Assembly (NCBI RefSeq): GCF_021391675.1 | Contig: NZ_CP090096.1 | Coordinates: 372,001-436,000 of the forward strand | Source of the DNA: Neorhizobium galegae | Lineage (GTDB): Bacteria; Pseudomonadota; Alphaproteobacteria; Rhizobiales; Rhizobiaceae | DNA length: 64,000 bases | Direction of reading: 5' to 3' | In this document: positions 45,131 through 54,628 of the stretch, piece by piece | Numbering within the stretch: position 1 is the stretch's first letter | How the letters are laid out: each line of letters opens with the position of its first letter | Made by a program: the position numbers and the translations under genes | The notes under the pieces: generated by a model | The model's input: the letters and a program-made list of their open reading frames with translations, nothing else | Told to the model about the DNA's origin: nothing | Databases searched by the model: none

Positions 45131-45832
45131 ATGAACGGACCCATCAAGACGGCAGAACCGCGGCGGCTGTATCAGCAGATAGCCGATCAGATCCGGGTGC
45201 TGATCCAGGGCGGCCAGTTTCCGGCCGGCGCACGCCTGCCGGCCGAGCGGGAGCTTGCCCAACAGCTTGGCGTCTCGCGCCCGTCCTTGCGTGAAGCGCT
45301 GATCGCGCTTGAAATCGACGGAAGCGTCGAAATCCGAATGGGGTCGGGTATCTACGTGACGGCCGAGCCGGACCGCCGGCCATGGCAAAGCGGCTCCATG
45401 GGTGAAAGCCCGCTCGAGCTGATGCAGGCACGGGCCGCCGTCGAAGGCGCGGTCATCCTGCTCGCAGCGGCAAGGGTCACGCCGGAGACATTGCGGTCGC
45501 TGCGCCAGACGCTCGACCAGATGCGCACCGAAATCGCCGAAGGGCGCAAGGCGCTCGACCTCGACCGGCTTTTCCATCTGACCATCGCCAGCCAGTCGGG
45601 CAATTCGGTGCTGGCGCATATCGTCGGCGACCTGTTCGACGAGCGCCACAGCCCGATGTCGGCGCAGATCCGGGTGCGGTTCGAGACCCCGCAGACCTGG
45701 GGCGCTGCTCTGGCCGAACACGAGGCGATCTATGCGGCGCTGGAAACACGCAATCCGCTTCTCGCCCAGGCGATGATGCATGCCCATCTGGAGGAATCGA
45801 AACAGCGCTGGATGAACCACGAGACACGGTGA
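45131..45832 (+). CDS. FadR-subfamily GntR transcriptional regulator
   Basis: A 233-residue regulator. The N-terminal winged helix is LYQQIADQIRVLIQGGQFPAGARLPAERELAQQLGVSRPSLREALIALEIDGSVEIRMGSGIYV in sense, with recognition helix VSRPSLREAL. The C-terminal all-helical FCD domain has Asp/His metal-type positions (DLDRLFHLTIA, LAEHEAIYAAL, HAHLEES). Such regulators sense sugar acids or their keto-deoxy derivatives. It lies between the sugar transporter operon and the UxaA-type gene and is the likely local regulator. Confidence 0.92.
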   Translation: MNGPIKTAEPRRLYQQIADQIRVLIQGGQFPAGARLPAERELAQQLGVSRPSLREALIALEIDGSVEIRMGSGIYVTAEPDRRPWQSGSMGESPLELMQARAAVEGAVILLAAARVTPETLRSLRQTLDQMRTEIAEGRKALDLDRLFHLTIASQSGNSVLAHIVGDLFDERHSPMSAQIRVRFETPQTWGAALAEHEAIYAALETRNPLLAQAMMHAHLEESKQRWMNHETR

Positions 45833-45866
45833 TATTCCTGTGGCTGTTTCGGGAGGAAACAAAAAA

Positions 45867-47399
45867 ATGGATCTTGCGGCTTCACCCATCATCATCTTGA
45901 ATCCGATCGACGACGTCGGCGTCGCAAGGCAGCCGATGCGGGCCGGCGGCCCGACCGGTTACGGCGATCTCGCGGCCCGCGAGCTGATCGGCCGTGGCCA
46001 CAAGGTGGCTATAAGGGCGATCCCGAACGGCGGCGAGGTGAAGAAATACGGCCAGGTGATCGGCGTCGCAACCCAGGACATCGCCCCCGGCAGCCATGTG
46101 CACCTGCATAACCTCGCCATGCTGCCTTCCGAGCACGAGCACCAGTTCAGCGTCGATATCGAGGAAAAGGGCATGCTGCCGGAAGCCGAGCGGCGCACCT
46201 TCATGGGCTACGACCGGGGCCTCGGTGGCGCCGGCACCCGCAACTATATCGGCGTCATCTCCTCGGTGAACTGTTCCGCCACCGTATCGCGCTACATCGC
46301 CGACTATTTCAACCGCCTGGGCGGCCTGGACGGTTTCGACAATATCGATGGCGTCGTGGCGCTCACCCATGGCGGCGGCTGCGCGCTCAACAACAAGTCG
46401 GAAGGTTACAGGCTGCTTATCCGCACTATCCAGGGATATGCCCGGCATCCGAATTTCGGCGGCATCCTGATGATCGGCCTCGGCTGCGAAACCAACCAGA
46501 TCGCCCCGATCCTCGAACATTACCGCATGGAAGAGGGCGAACGGCTGCGGACCATGAACATCCAGCAGCATGGCGGCACCCGCAAGACCATCGATGCGGC
46601 GATTGCCATCATCAAGGAGATGCTGCCCGGCGTGAATGCCGCGACGCGCACGCCGCAGCCTCTGTCCAAACTGAAACTGGCGCTCGAATGCGGCGGCTCG
46701 GACGGTTATTCCGGGATTTCCGCCAATCCGGCGCTCGGTTACGCCTCAGACTTGATCGTCCGCAACGGCGGCACGACGGTGCTGTCCGAAACGCCGGAGA
46801 TCTATGGTGCCGAACATCTGCTCACCCGCCGCGCCGTGACCCCCGCCGTGGCCCAAAAACTCCTGCAGCGGATCGACTGGTGGCGGGATTATACCGCCCG
46901 CAACGGCGACGAGCTCAACAACAACCCATCCCACGGCAACAAGCTCGGCGGCCTGACCACCATTCTGGAAAAGTCGCTCGGCGCGGTCGCCAAGGGTGGT
47001 TCGATGCCGTTGAAGGCCGTTTATGAGTTCGCCGAGACCGTCACCGAACCCGGTTTCGTGTTCATGGATACGCCGGGCTACGATCCGGTCGCGGTGACCG
47101 GCCAGGTGGCGGGCGGCTGCAACGTCATCTGTTTCACCACCGGCCGCGGCTCGGTTTCGGGCTTCAAGCCGTCGCCCTGCATCAAGATCGCCACCAATTC
47201 CGAAATGTACGAGCACATGAAGGAAGACATGGACCTGAACTGCGGCGGCATCGTCACCGGCGAGGAGACGATCGAACAGGCGGGATTGAGGATTTTCGAG
47301 GATGTGATCGCGGTAGCCTCGGGCAAGCAGACGCTCAGCGAGATCTACGACTACGGCGACAACGAATTCGTGCCATGGCAGGTCGGGGCGGTTACGTAA
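45867..47399 (+). CDS. UxaA-family hydrolyase (altronate/galactarate dehydratase type)
   Basis: A 510-residue enzyme with an N-terminal SAF-like domain (residues ~1-100, including HKVAIRAIPNGGEVKKYGQVIG and APGSHVHLHNL). The large dehydratase domain contains ALTHGGGCALNN, GLGCETNQI, LALECGGSDGYSGISANPALG and the Cys-rich C-terminal region (FMDTPGYDPVAVTGQVAGGCNVICFTTGRGS). It should dehydrate a six-carbon aldonate such as altronate. Start 45867 has a strong GGGAGGAAAC site. It follows the regulator by 34 nt. Which step it serves alongside the fuconate dehydratase is unclear. Confidence 0.92.
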   Translation: MDLAASPIIILNPIDDVGVARQPMRAGGPTGYGDLAARELIGRGHKVAIRAIPNGGEVKKYGQVIGVATQDIAPGSHVHLHNLAMLPSEHEHQFSVDIEEKGMLPEAERRTFMGYDRGLGGAGTRNYIGVISSVNCSATVSRYIADYFNRLGGLDGFDNIDGVVALTHGGGCALNNKSEGYRLLIRTIQGYARHPNFGGILMIGLGCETNQIAPILEHYRMEEGERLRTMNIQQHGGTRKTIDAAIAIIKEMLPGVNAATRTPQPLSKLKLALECGGSDGYSGISANPALGYASDLIVRNGGTTVLSETPEIYGAEHLLTRRAVTPAVAQKLLQRIDWWRDYTARNGDELNNNPSHGNKLGGLTTILEKSLGAVAKGGSMPLKAVYEFAETVTEPGFVFMDTPGYDPVAVTGQVAGGCNVICFTTGRGSVSGFKPSPCIKIATNSEMYEHMKEDMDLNCGGIVTGEETIEQAGLRIFEDVIAVASGKQTLSEIYDYGDNEFVPWQVGAVT

Positions 47400-47449
47400 A
47401 AAGCAGTCTACGGGGATATCGCGGGAAAGCGGCTACCCGCCCCGTTCTC

Positions 47450-47529
47450 CGTCATCCTCGGGCTCGACCCGAGGATCCATGGGCTGGCGGTGCGGATGCT
47501 GGATCCTCGGCTCAAGGCCGAGGATGACG
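47450..47529. repeat. 80-bp intergenic palindromic repeat
   Basis: CGTCATCCTCGG (47450-47461) and CCGAGGATGACG (47518-47529) are exact inverted ends. Nested units CCTCGGGCTCGACCCGAGG and CCTCGGCTCAAGGCCGAGG form two smaller hairpins, and GGATCCA/TGGATCC pair inside. This is a dispersed palindrome type familiar from alphaproteobacterial intergenic DNA. Confidence 0.8.
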
Positions 47530-47558
47530 TCGAGTGGGTTGCAAGGTTCCTATACGCA

Positions 47559-47587
47559 AAGGGCAGCGGCCTTGAGCCGCTGCCCTT
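47559..47587. terminator. Hairpin terminator between UxaA and opgC genes
   Basis: A 12-bp perfect stem AAGGGCAGCGGC / GCCGCTGCCCTT with loop CTTGA, followed on the plus strand by GTTTTG. It lies between convergent genes and can serve both. Confidence 0.75.
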
Positions 47588-47611
47588 GTTTTGCGTTGAC
47601 CTTATGTCGCC

Positions 47612-48847
47612 TTACCGGATGACCATCTGCTGCGGTGCGCCGGGCTTTGCCGGCTGCTGCACCTTGACCGGGGCCGGTTGCGCCGTGCCGAACAGCTTGT
47701 CGCGTTCACGCCATAGAGCCGGCAGCGACAGCAGCGCGATCGAGACCAGCGCAATCGCGGTCTTGGTGAACTCGTCGAGCTCCGGCGTCCGTCCGTCGAA
47801 ATAATAGACGAAGTAGACGATCGCGACGTGCCACACATAGACGTAGAGCGAGTGGCGGCCGAGAAGCTGCAGGTACTTGATCGAGAACACCCAGGTGATC
47901 GCACCGGCGATGCGGCGCACCCACTCGTCCTTGTGCTTCGGACCGGCGACGATCAGCCAGGTGACGAGCATCGCGACGGCTGCGAAGTTCAGGAGGTAGA
48001 CCGGGCCGAAATCGGCGCGGATTTCCATCGAGGCGAACTTGCCGATCATGTGCGGCGGCATCAGCTCATGCGCGGTGATCAGGCGCAGCGGCAGGAAGAA
48101 CAGAACCATCAGCAGCGCCACCTTCGGGATGAAGGTATTGTCCGGCGAAAGGATATTGCTCCACTTGATCTTGCCGGCCGAGGTCAGCGCGCCGAGCACG
48201 AGGCCCGAGTAGAAGACGACCTGCCAGCCGAGCAGGTTGAACGACACGCGGATACCCTGGTCGTCCGCACCCATGACCAGATCGTTGAGCGGCGTCGTGG
48301 CGATCTGCTGCAGTCCGAGCTGGGCCGCCATCCACAGGATGACCGAACCGGCCACCACATAATGCCACTTGTCCTCCAGCACGAGCTTCACCAGCATCGG
48401 GGCGAAGAGCATGTAGACGATATACTGCGGCAGGATGTCCATGAAGGTCGGCTGGTACAGGAAGGTCGCGATCGCAGCGAGGCGCAGCGGGTCGTCGAAG
48501 GTCGTGTAACCCAGCCAGTTGAACCAGATCGAATAGGCGCCCGGCAAAAGCATCTGCGCGACCAGCACAACCAGCACGATGCCCATCGCATAGCGATAAA
48601 GCTCGAAGGCGCGGTTGTAGATGGCGGTGCGGCCGGCCGCATAGCCGTTCTTCAGCATCTTCTTGGCATAGACCATGCCGATCAGGAGGCCGGACAGGAA
48701 AACGAAGCCCTGGGCGTCTTCTACGAAGGCGAGCTGATTGTGGTTGATCTTGACCAGAAAATAGCCGCCGGCGAAGATCAGATGGTTGAGTACCATGAAA
48801 ACGAGGAAATATCCTCGCATACCATCAATAATATCAAAGCGTTTCAT
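47612..48847 (-). CDS. opgC: OpgC-type membrane acyltransferase (glucan succinylation)
   Basis: A 411-residue inner-membrane protein with about ten helices, starting RFDIIDGMRGYFLVFMVLNHLIFAGG, the OpgC hallmark with the Asp-Gly-Arg segment and His. AQGFVFLSGLLIGMVYAKKM and GRHSLYVYVWHVAIVYFVYYF follow. OpgC adds succinyl groups to periplasmic osmoregulated glucans, which in rhizobia are cyclic beta-glucans. The C-terminus is a short Pro/Gln-rich cytoplasmic tail (QPAPVKVQQPAKPGAPQQ). Single gene. Confidence 0.88.
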   Translation of the reverse strand: MKRFDIIDGMRGYFLVFMVLNHLIFAGGYFLVKINHNQLAFVEDAQGFVFLSGLLIGMVYAKKMLKNGYAAGRTAIYNRAFELYRYAMGIVLVVLVAQMLLPGAYSIWFNWLGYTTFDDPLRLAAIATFLYQPTFMDILPQYIVYMLFAPMLVKLVLEDKWHYVVAGSVILWMAAQLGLQQIATTPLNDLVMGADDQGIRVSFNLLGWQVVFYSGLVLGALTSAGKIKWSNILSPDNTFIPKVALLMVLFFLPLRLITAHELMPPHMIGKFASMEIRADFGPVYLLNFAAVAMLVTWLIVAGPKHKDEWVRRIAGAITWVFSIKYLQLLGRHSLYVYVWHVAIVYFVYYFDGRTPELDEFTKTAIALVSIALLSLPALWRERDKLFGTAQPAPVKVQQPAKPGAPQQMVIR

Positions 48848-49043
48848 CGGTCGCGGTCTCCGTCTTTGCCGGTTCCGACGGCTGTCGCCTTTCGGTCCGT
48901 AAGGCCTCTGCGGGCCAGGATGTACGCGGCTAAACGCGGCAAAAAGCCGGACAGTTCCAGCCCTATTCGAGCGTTTAAACCTGATCTATCGTAAACTGTG
49001 CGTGATGACTCCGCGATGAACGCCAGGTTGGGTGAGGTTCAGA

Positions 49044-52000
49044 CTATTCCGCCGCGACGCGCTTGAGGCCTGCAACCTGCGTAAGGTAGGCCCGCATGGC
49101 GGCTGGCTTCACCGGCTTGTGCTGCACGCCGATGTCGTGGCGCTCCGCTTCGGCGCGGACTTCCGGGGTGCGGTCGGCGGTGATGATCAGCGCCGGGATG
49201 TCCGCCTGGTATTTCTGGCGGAGCTTGAGAACGGCTTCGATGCCGTTGCCGTCGTCGAGATGGTAGTCTGCGATGATGATTTCCGGCGGCGGTTCGCGGC
49301 GGGCGACGATCTCGTCGAGGGCTGCGAGCGAATCCGCCTGCCCGACGGTGCAGCCCCAGCCGGTGATCAGCAGCGCCATGCCTTCGAGGATACGCGGTTC
49401 GTTGTCGATGCAGAGAACCCTGAGCCCGTTCAGCGGCTGCGTGCGCTTGCGGCGCTCGACCTGGTCGGCTGCACGGATTGCCTGCGACGCAGCCACGTCC
49501 ATGGGCACCTGTACCCGGAAGGCGGTGCCTCGACCGGGCGTGGAGGCGAGCTGGACCGGATGGTTGAGCACCCGCGAAATGCGGTCGACGATCGACAGGC
49601 CGAGACCGAGGCCGGCCGCCGTCTTCGCACCTTCGTCCAGCCGGGCGAATTCCTTGAACACGGTGCGAAACTTGGAGGGCGGAATGCCGATGCCGGAATC
49701 GAGCACCTCGATGACCACCTGGTCGCCGCGCCGGCGCGCGCCGATCAGCACCTTGCCGTCGATCGTGTATTTGATCGCGTTGGAAACGAGGTTCTGCACC
49801 AGCCGGCGCAGCAGGTTGGCGTCGGAGCGGACCTTCAGCGATGTCGGCATGACCACGAATTCCAGGTCCTTCTCGCGGGCCATCGGCGCGTAGTCGGTCT
49901 CGATGCGTTTCAGAAGGTCGTCGAGCGGCACCGAGGTGAAGCGCGGCTTCATGGCGCCGGTGTCGAGCCTGGAGATATCGAGAACGGCACCGAGGATCGC
50001 CTCGACCGATTCCAGCGCGGAATCGATATTGCGGACAAGCGAGCCGTTGTTGTCGGAGGCGCCGAGCCGCTCCACCAGTGCCGAGGAATAAAGCCGGGCG
50101 GCATTGAGCGGCTGCAGGATGTCGTGGCCGGCGGCCGCGAAGAACCGGGTCTTGCCGATATTGGCCTCGTCGGCGGAGGCCTGCGCCTCGGCGAGCTCCT
50201 TGTTGACGCGGGTGAGTTCGGCGGTGCGTTCGCCGACCCGCTGTTCCAGCGTCTCGTTTGCCTGCTTCAGTGCCTGGTCGGCGGCGACCCGATCGGAAAT
50301 GTCGGTGAAGGTCGCGACGATGCCCTTGTCCGGCATGGCATTGGAGCGCACTTCGATGATCCGCTCGCCGCCGTTCAGCACCAGCGAGAAGGGCGCATCG
50401 AGCGTCTGGAACTGGCGGATCACCTCCGCCTGATCGGTTGGGGCAAGATCGCCGCGTTCCGAGAGGATGGCGACCATGTCGGCAAGCGGAAAGCCGACCT
50501 GGCCGACCTGTTCCGGCAGATCCAGCAGATTGCGGAAGCGCCGGTTCCAGATGGTCAGGCGTTCGGAACTGTCGAACACGGCAATGCCCTGGTCCATCTG
50601 CGACAGCGCCGTCTGCAGCATGTCCTGGTTATATTGCAGCGCCTCGCTTGCCTGATCGAGCAGCCAGGCCGTGTCGGAATTGGTGTCCTCCGCCTTTTGC
50701 AGGATCAGCGACAGGACAAGCCGCGCCGAGGACGAGCCGATGGCGCTGCCGAGCAGCTGTTCGGAGAAATGGATCATCGCCATGTCGGCGGGCTGATCGT
50801 CGCTGAATGTACGGCCGGCCGTCCTTTCGTAATTGGAGAAGGAGCGCCGCATGCGTTCCTCGCCGAGATAACGGGCAATCGCCGTCTTCAGGTCGCCGAC
50901 GCCGACGCGGGTCTTCCAGCCGCGGGTGGCGAATTGCGAGCGCAGGTGCCTTTTGACGAAGATGCCGGCCTGGATGCGCTCGACCGGCCGCGGATTGCGC
51001 GACAGCGAGCCCAGCACGAAGGCGAGAATGTTGAGTGTCAGGCTGAAGATCGTTGCGTTGACCAGCGGGTCTGTCTGCGGCCCGGAGAAGATGCCGGTGC
51101 CGGGGAACAGGAAATTGAGGACAGCGGTCGCCACATGGGAATTGTCCGGGCCGCCGAGGCTCGGCACGAACAGCAGGTAAGCCCAGGCGAGGAAGCCGAA
51201 GGACATGCCGAGGATCGCCCCGCGGGCATTGGCGCGGCGCCAGACGAGGCCGCCGAGGAGGGCAGGAGCCACCTGCGCAATCGCCGCAAAGGCGAGCAGC
51301 CCGATCGAGGCGAGGCCGGACTGGCTGTCGGCCATGCGATAATAGGCATAGCCGAGCATGAGAACGCCGAAGATCGCGACGCGGCGGATATTCAGAAGCG
51401 TGCGGGTAAAGTCCGTGCGCTGGCCGGAGCGCGCCGCCATCAGCCGTTGCCTGAGGAAGATCGGGATGATGATGTCGTTCGACACCATGATCGAGAGTGC
51501 TACGGATTCGACGATGACCATGGCGGTGGCAGCGGAAAAACCGCCGATGAAGGCGATCAGCGACACGACCTTCAGTTCGCCGGCGAGCGGCAGCGTCAGC
51601 ACGTAGAGGTCGGCGTCGCCGGTGCCGCCGAAGGTGATCAGGCCGGCCATGGCAACCGGCAATACGAAGATATTGATGGCAACGAGGTAAAGCGGCAGCA
51701 GCGCACTCGCCACCTTGCGCTCCTTTGTCGTGCGGTTCTCGACCACCGTCACATGGAACTGCCGCGGCAGCATGATGATCGCAAACGCCGACAGCCCGAT
51801 CAGGACCAGCCAGCGGCTGATCGGCGTCTCGTAGGCGAGCGCCGAACCGACCAGCATGTTTTCCGATGCCTTGGCGAGCAGGTCGGCCGGCCCGTCGAAG
51901 AGAATGAAGAAGACCGAAAAGCCGACAGTCGCAAAGGCGAGCAGCTTGACCACCGATTCCATCGCCACCGCAAGGATCAGCCCGTCCTGGTGTTCCGTCG

Positions 52001-52559
52001 CATCCGTGTGCCGGGTGCCGAAGATGACCGCGAAACAGGCCATCATCAGCGTGACGATCAGCGCCAGGTCGATGAAGTAGAGATTGCCGCTGCCGATGCC
52101 GTAATCCGACGGATTGACCATGGCGGCGACCGAACTCGACACCGCTTTCAGCTGCAGCGCGATATAGGGAACGGCGCCGACCAGCGCGATGATCGCGACG
52201 ATCATCGCGACGGTGGAATTCTTGCCGTAGCGGGCGGCGATGAAATCGGCGACCGAGGTCAGCTTCTCGGCCTTGGCGAGTTCGACGATACGCCGGATGA
52301 TCGGCATGCCGAGCGTGAAGGCGAGGATCGGGCCGATATAGATGCCGGTGAACTCCAGGCCCCTCTGCGAGGCGAGCCCGACGCCGCCGAAATAGGTCCA
52401 GGAGGTGCAGTAGATCGCAAGGCTGAGCGCATAGACGATCGGCCGGCCGTTCTTGGGCACGCCGAAGATACGGCTCCGCCGGTCGCCGTAGCTCGCCACT
52501 GCAAACAGCAGCAGCACATAGGCGAAAGCCGAAACGAAAATGATCCAGCCCGGAAGCAT
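49044..52559 (-). CDS. Hybrid sensor kinase with N-terminal solute:Na+ symporter domain
   Basis: A 1171-residue CbrA/NahK-type sensor. Residues ~1-500 hold about 13 membrane helices of the sodium/solute symporter fold (e.g. YCTSWTYFGGVGLASQRG). A PAS region follows around 640-760 (LLDLPEQVGQVGFPLADMV). A coiled coil then leads to the HisKA domain with His near residue 808 (AAAGHDILQPLNAARL), the ATPase domain (NLVSNAIKYT, DSGIGIPPSKF, GLGLGLSIVDRI) and a receiver domain with Asp near 1097 (IIADYHLDDGNG). It may link nutrient sensing or transport to phosphorelay output; no partner regulator is adjacent. ATG 52559 has GGAGGAG upstream. Confidence 0.92.
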   Translation of the reverse strand: MLPGWIIFVSAFAYVLLLFAVASYGDRRSRIFGVPKNGRPIVYALSLAIYCTSWTYFGGVGLASQRGLEFTGIYIGPILAFTLGMPIIRRIVELAKAEKLTSVADFIAARYGKNSTVAMIVAIIALVGAVPYIALQLKAVSSSVAAMVNPSDYGIGSGNLYFIDLALIVTLMMACFAVIFGTRHTDATEHQDGLILAVAMESVVKLLAFATVGFSVFFILFDGPADLLAKASENMLVGSALAYETPISRWLVLIGLSAFAIIMLPRQFHVTVVENRTTKERKVASALLPLYLVAINIFVLPVAMAGLITFGGTGDADLYVLTLPLAGELKVVSLIAFIGGFSAATAMVIVESVALSIMVSNDIIIPIFLRQRLMAARSGQRTDFTRTLLNIRRVAIFGVLMLGYAYYRMADSQSGLASIGLLAFAAIAQVAPALLGGLVWRRANARGAILGMSFGFLAWAYLLFVPSLGGPDNSHVATAVLNFLFPGTGIFSGPQTDPLVNATIFSLTLNILAFVLGSLSRNPRPVERIQAGIFVKRHLRSQFATRGWKTRVGVGDLKTAIARYLGEERMRRSFSNYERTAGRTFSDDQPADMAMIHFSEQLLGSAIGSSSARLVLSLILQKAEDTNSDTAWLLDQASEALQYNQDMLQTALSQMDQGIAVFDSSERLTIWNRRFRNLLDLPEQVGQVGFPLADMVAILSERGDLAPTDQAEVIRQFQTLDAPFSLVLNGGERIIEVRSNAMPDKGIVATFTDISDRVAADQALKQANETLEQRVGERTAELTRVNKELAEAQASADEANIGKTRFFAAAGHDILQPLNAARLYSSALVERLGASDNNGSLVRNIDSALESVEAILGAVLDISRLDTGAMKPRFTSVPLDDLLKRIETDYAPMAREKDLEFVVMPTSLKVRSDANLLRRLVQNLVSNAIKYTIDGKVLIGARRRGDQVVIEVLDSGIGIPPSKFRTVFKEFARLDEGAKTAAGLGLGLSIVDRISRVLNHPVQLASTPGRGTAFRVQVPMDVAASQAIRAADQVERRKRTQPLNGLRVLCIDNEPRILEGMALLITGWGCTVGQADSLAALDEIVARREPPPEIIIADYHLDDGNGIEAVLKLRQKYQADIPALIITADRTPEVRAEAERHDIGVQHKPVKPAAMRAYLTQVAGLKRVAAE

Positions 52560-52751
52560 TGCTCCTCCGCAAAAGGCTTTGAGCCTCAAACATTAGGGGA
52601 AAAGCATGCGCTTGGAAATCAGGGGGCCTCTCGGCAAAAAGTCCAATAGACGATCGTATTTAAGCCTTGGCGAACGGCGTCTTTTCACATCCGTAGAAAG
52701 CGCTATGTTGCGTTTTACTGAAACCTGAAACGCCATGGGGGAAAATTGGCC

Positions 52752-53183
52752 ATGTCAATGATCAGCGAATTCCGTTCTTTTGTTGCCAAGGGCAATGTCG
52801 TCGATCTCGCGGTCGGTATCATCATCGGTGCCGCTTTCACCGGCATCGTAAAATCGCTGGTCGATGACATCGTGATGCCGATCGTCGGCGCAATCACCGG
52901 AGGCGGCTTCGATTTCTCGAATTACTTCCTGGCGCTGTCGAGCACCGTCACAGCGCCGTCGCTGGCCGCTGCCCGCGAACAGGGCGCGGTCTTTGCTTAC
53001 GGCAATTTCATCACCGTCCTCATCAATTTCCTGATCCTCGCCTTCATCATCTTCCTGATGGTGAAGGCCGTGAACAAGATGCGCCTCGCCGATGAAAAGA
53101 AGTCGGCCGACGAAACCCCCGCCCCGCCGCCGGCCGATATCCAGCTCCTGAGCGAAATCCGCGACATTCTGAAGACAAAGTGA
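52752..53183 (+). CDS. mscL: Large-conductance mechanosensitive channel MscL
   Basis: A 143-residue MscL that opens under membrane tension to release solutes in osmotic downshock. The N-terminal amphipathic helix is [35 protein letters not shown] in sense. It has the pore-lining TM1, a periplasmic loop, TM2 ([22 protein letters not shown]) and a C-terminal helix bundle ([12 protein letters not shown]). Length is typical. ATG 52752 follows a GGGGGAAAA stretch. Confidence 0.96.
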   Translation: MSMISEFRSFVAKGNVVDLAVGIIIGAAFTGIVKSLVDDIVMPIVGAITGGGFDFSNYFLALSSTVTAPSLAAAREQGAVFAYGNFITVLINFLILAFIIFLMVKAVNKMRLADEKKSADETPAPPPADIQLLSEIRDILKTK

Positions 53184-53299
53184 TCTTTTGATCACGCCGC
53201 TGCGATTCATCATCAGAATCGATCCCGGCCTCACGGATTATCATGGGATTCCCTGGCTTTCCTGCGCTAAAGAAGTGGGAAACAAGCCAAGGGAATTCC

Positions 53300-54469
53300 A
53301 TGTCGATCATCTCCAGTCTCAGCCCCCGCGCCGTCGCGGCGCCCGAAAGCGGCATTGTCGAGGTTCTCAATTACGCCCGCGGACGGGAGGGATTGATCCC
53401 GCTCTGGGCCGGTGAAGGCGATCTGCCCAGCCCGGACTTCATCAATCGCGCCGCAACCGAGGCGCTTCTCGGCGGCGAGACCTTCTACACCTGGCAGCGC
53501 GGCATTCCCGAACTGCGCCAGGCGCTGTCGGATTATTACACGCGGCATTTCTCCGTTTCGCTGCCGGTCGAGCATTTTTACGTCACCGGGTCCGGCATGC
53601 ACGCGATCATGCTGGCGGTTCAGGCGGTGACCTCGCCGGGCGACGAGATGATCTATCTGTCGCCGACCTGGCCGAACATCATCTCGGCGATCGAGATCTC
53701 CGGCGCCCATTCGGTCGGCCTGCCGCTCGATTTCGTCGGCGGCCGCTGGTCGCTCGATCTCGCCAAGCTGGAGGCGAAGATCACGCCGAAGACCAAGGGC
53801 CTGTTCATCAACACGCCCGCCAACCCGACCGGCTGGACCGCAACGCTCGATGACTTGAAGAATATCCTGACGCTCGCCCGCAAGCACGGCATCTGGATCG
53901 TCGCCGACGAGATCTATGCCCGGTATTATTACGGCGGCGCCCCAAGGGCTCCGTCCTTCCTCGACATCATGGAGGACGGCGACCGGATCATCTTCGCCAA
54001 TTCCTTCTCCAAGAACTGGTCGATGACCGGCTGGCGGGTCGGCTGGATTGTCGCTCCGCCGGAAATGGGACAGGTTATCGAAAACCTGGTGCAGTATTCG
54101 AATTCCGGCGTGGCCCAGTTCCTGCAGCGCGGCGCCGTGGTAGCGCTCAACCAGGGCGATGATTTCGTGAACGCGAATATCGCCCGGGCGACCGAGGCGC
54201 GCGATATTCTCTGCGACGCGCTGATTGCCACCAATCGGGTCGAGACCCTGAAGCCGGACGGGGCGCTTTACGCTTTCGTCAAGGTGGACGGCATCACCGA
54301 CAGCCGCAGCGCGGCGCTGGATATCGTCGACAAGATCGGCGTGGCACTGGCGCCCGGTTCGGCTTTCGGCAAGGGCGGCGAGCTTTTCCTGCGCGCCTGC
54401 TTCCTGCGCGATCCGAAGCAGATCAAAGAGGCAGCGGGCCGCCTTTCCGACTACATCAAGCGTCTTTGA
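53300..54469 (+). CDS. PLP-dependent aminotransferase, class I/II
   Basis: A 389-residue fold-type I aminotransferase: VTGSGMHAIMLAVQAVTSPGDEMIYLSPTWPN, NTPANPTGW, VADEIYARYYYGG and the PLP Lys in FANSFSKNWSMTGWRVGWIV. The terminal Arg that binds the substrate carboxylate is in FLRACFL. It is of the aspartate/aromatic type; the exact amino donor is unclear. ATG 53300 follows AAGGGAAT. Stands alone between mscL and galE. Confidence 0.92.
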   Translation: MSIISSLSPRAVAAPESGIVEVLNYARGREGLIPLWAGEGDLPSPDFINRAATEALLGGETFYTWQRGIPELRQALSDYYTRHFSVSLPVEHFYVTGSGMHAIMLAVQAVTSPGDEMIYLSPTWPNIISAIEISGAHSVGLPLDFVGGRWSLDLAKLEAKITPKTKGLFINTPANPTGWTATLDDLKNILTLARKHGIWIVADEIYARYYYGGAPRAPSFLDIMEDGDRIIFANSFSKNWSMTGWRVGWIVAPPEMGQVIENLVQYSNSGVAQFLQRGAVVALNQGDDFVNANIARATEARDILCDALIATNRVETLKPDGALYAFVKVDGITDSRSAALDIVDKIGVALAPGSAFGKGGELFLRACFLRDPKQIKEAAGRLSDYIKRL

Positions 54470-54628
54470 ACCGTTCCGGCACGCAAACGATAAAATTCGA
54501 GCAATCTGCTCAAGAGCCTGTTTGCCTTAGGCCCAGATAAACCCGGCGCGACCAGCGTCGGGTAAGCATTGTTGAAGACCGCCCGTGTTTTTGTCCTGCC
54601 AACGATAAGAAAGCAGGGAAGTATAGAC

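Noticed and set aside
49032..52649. A 1205-codon open frame on the plus strand opposite the hybrid kinase
   Set aside because: Antisense shadow. The reading is rich in Arg, Asp, Gly and His with no domain, and the minus-strand protein is fully explained.
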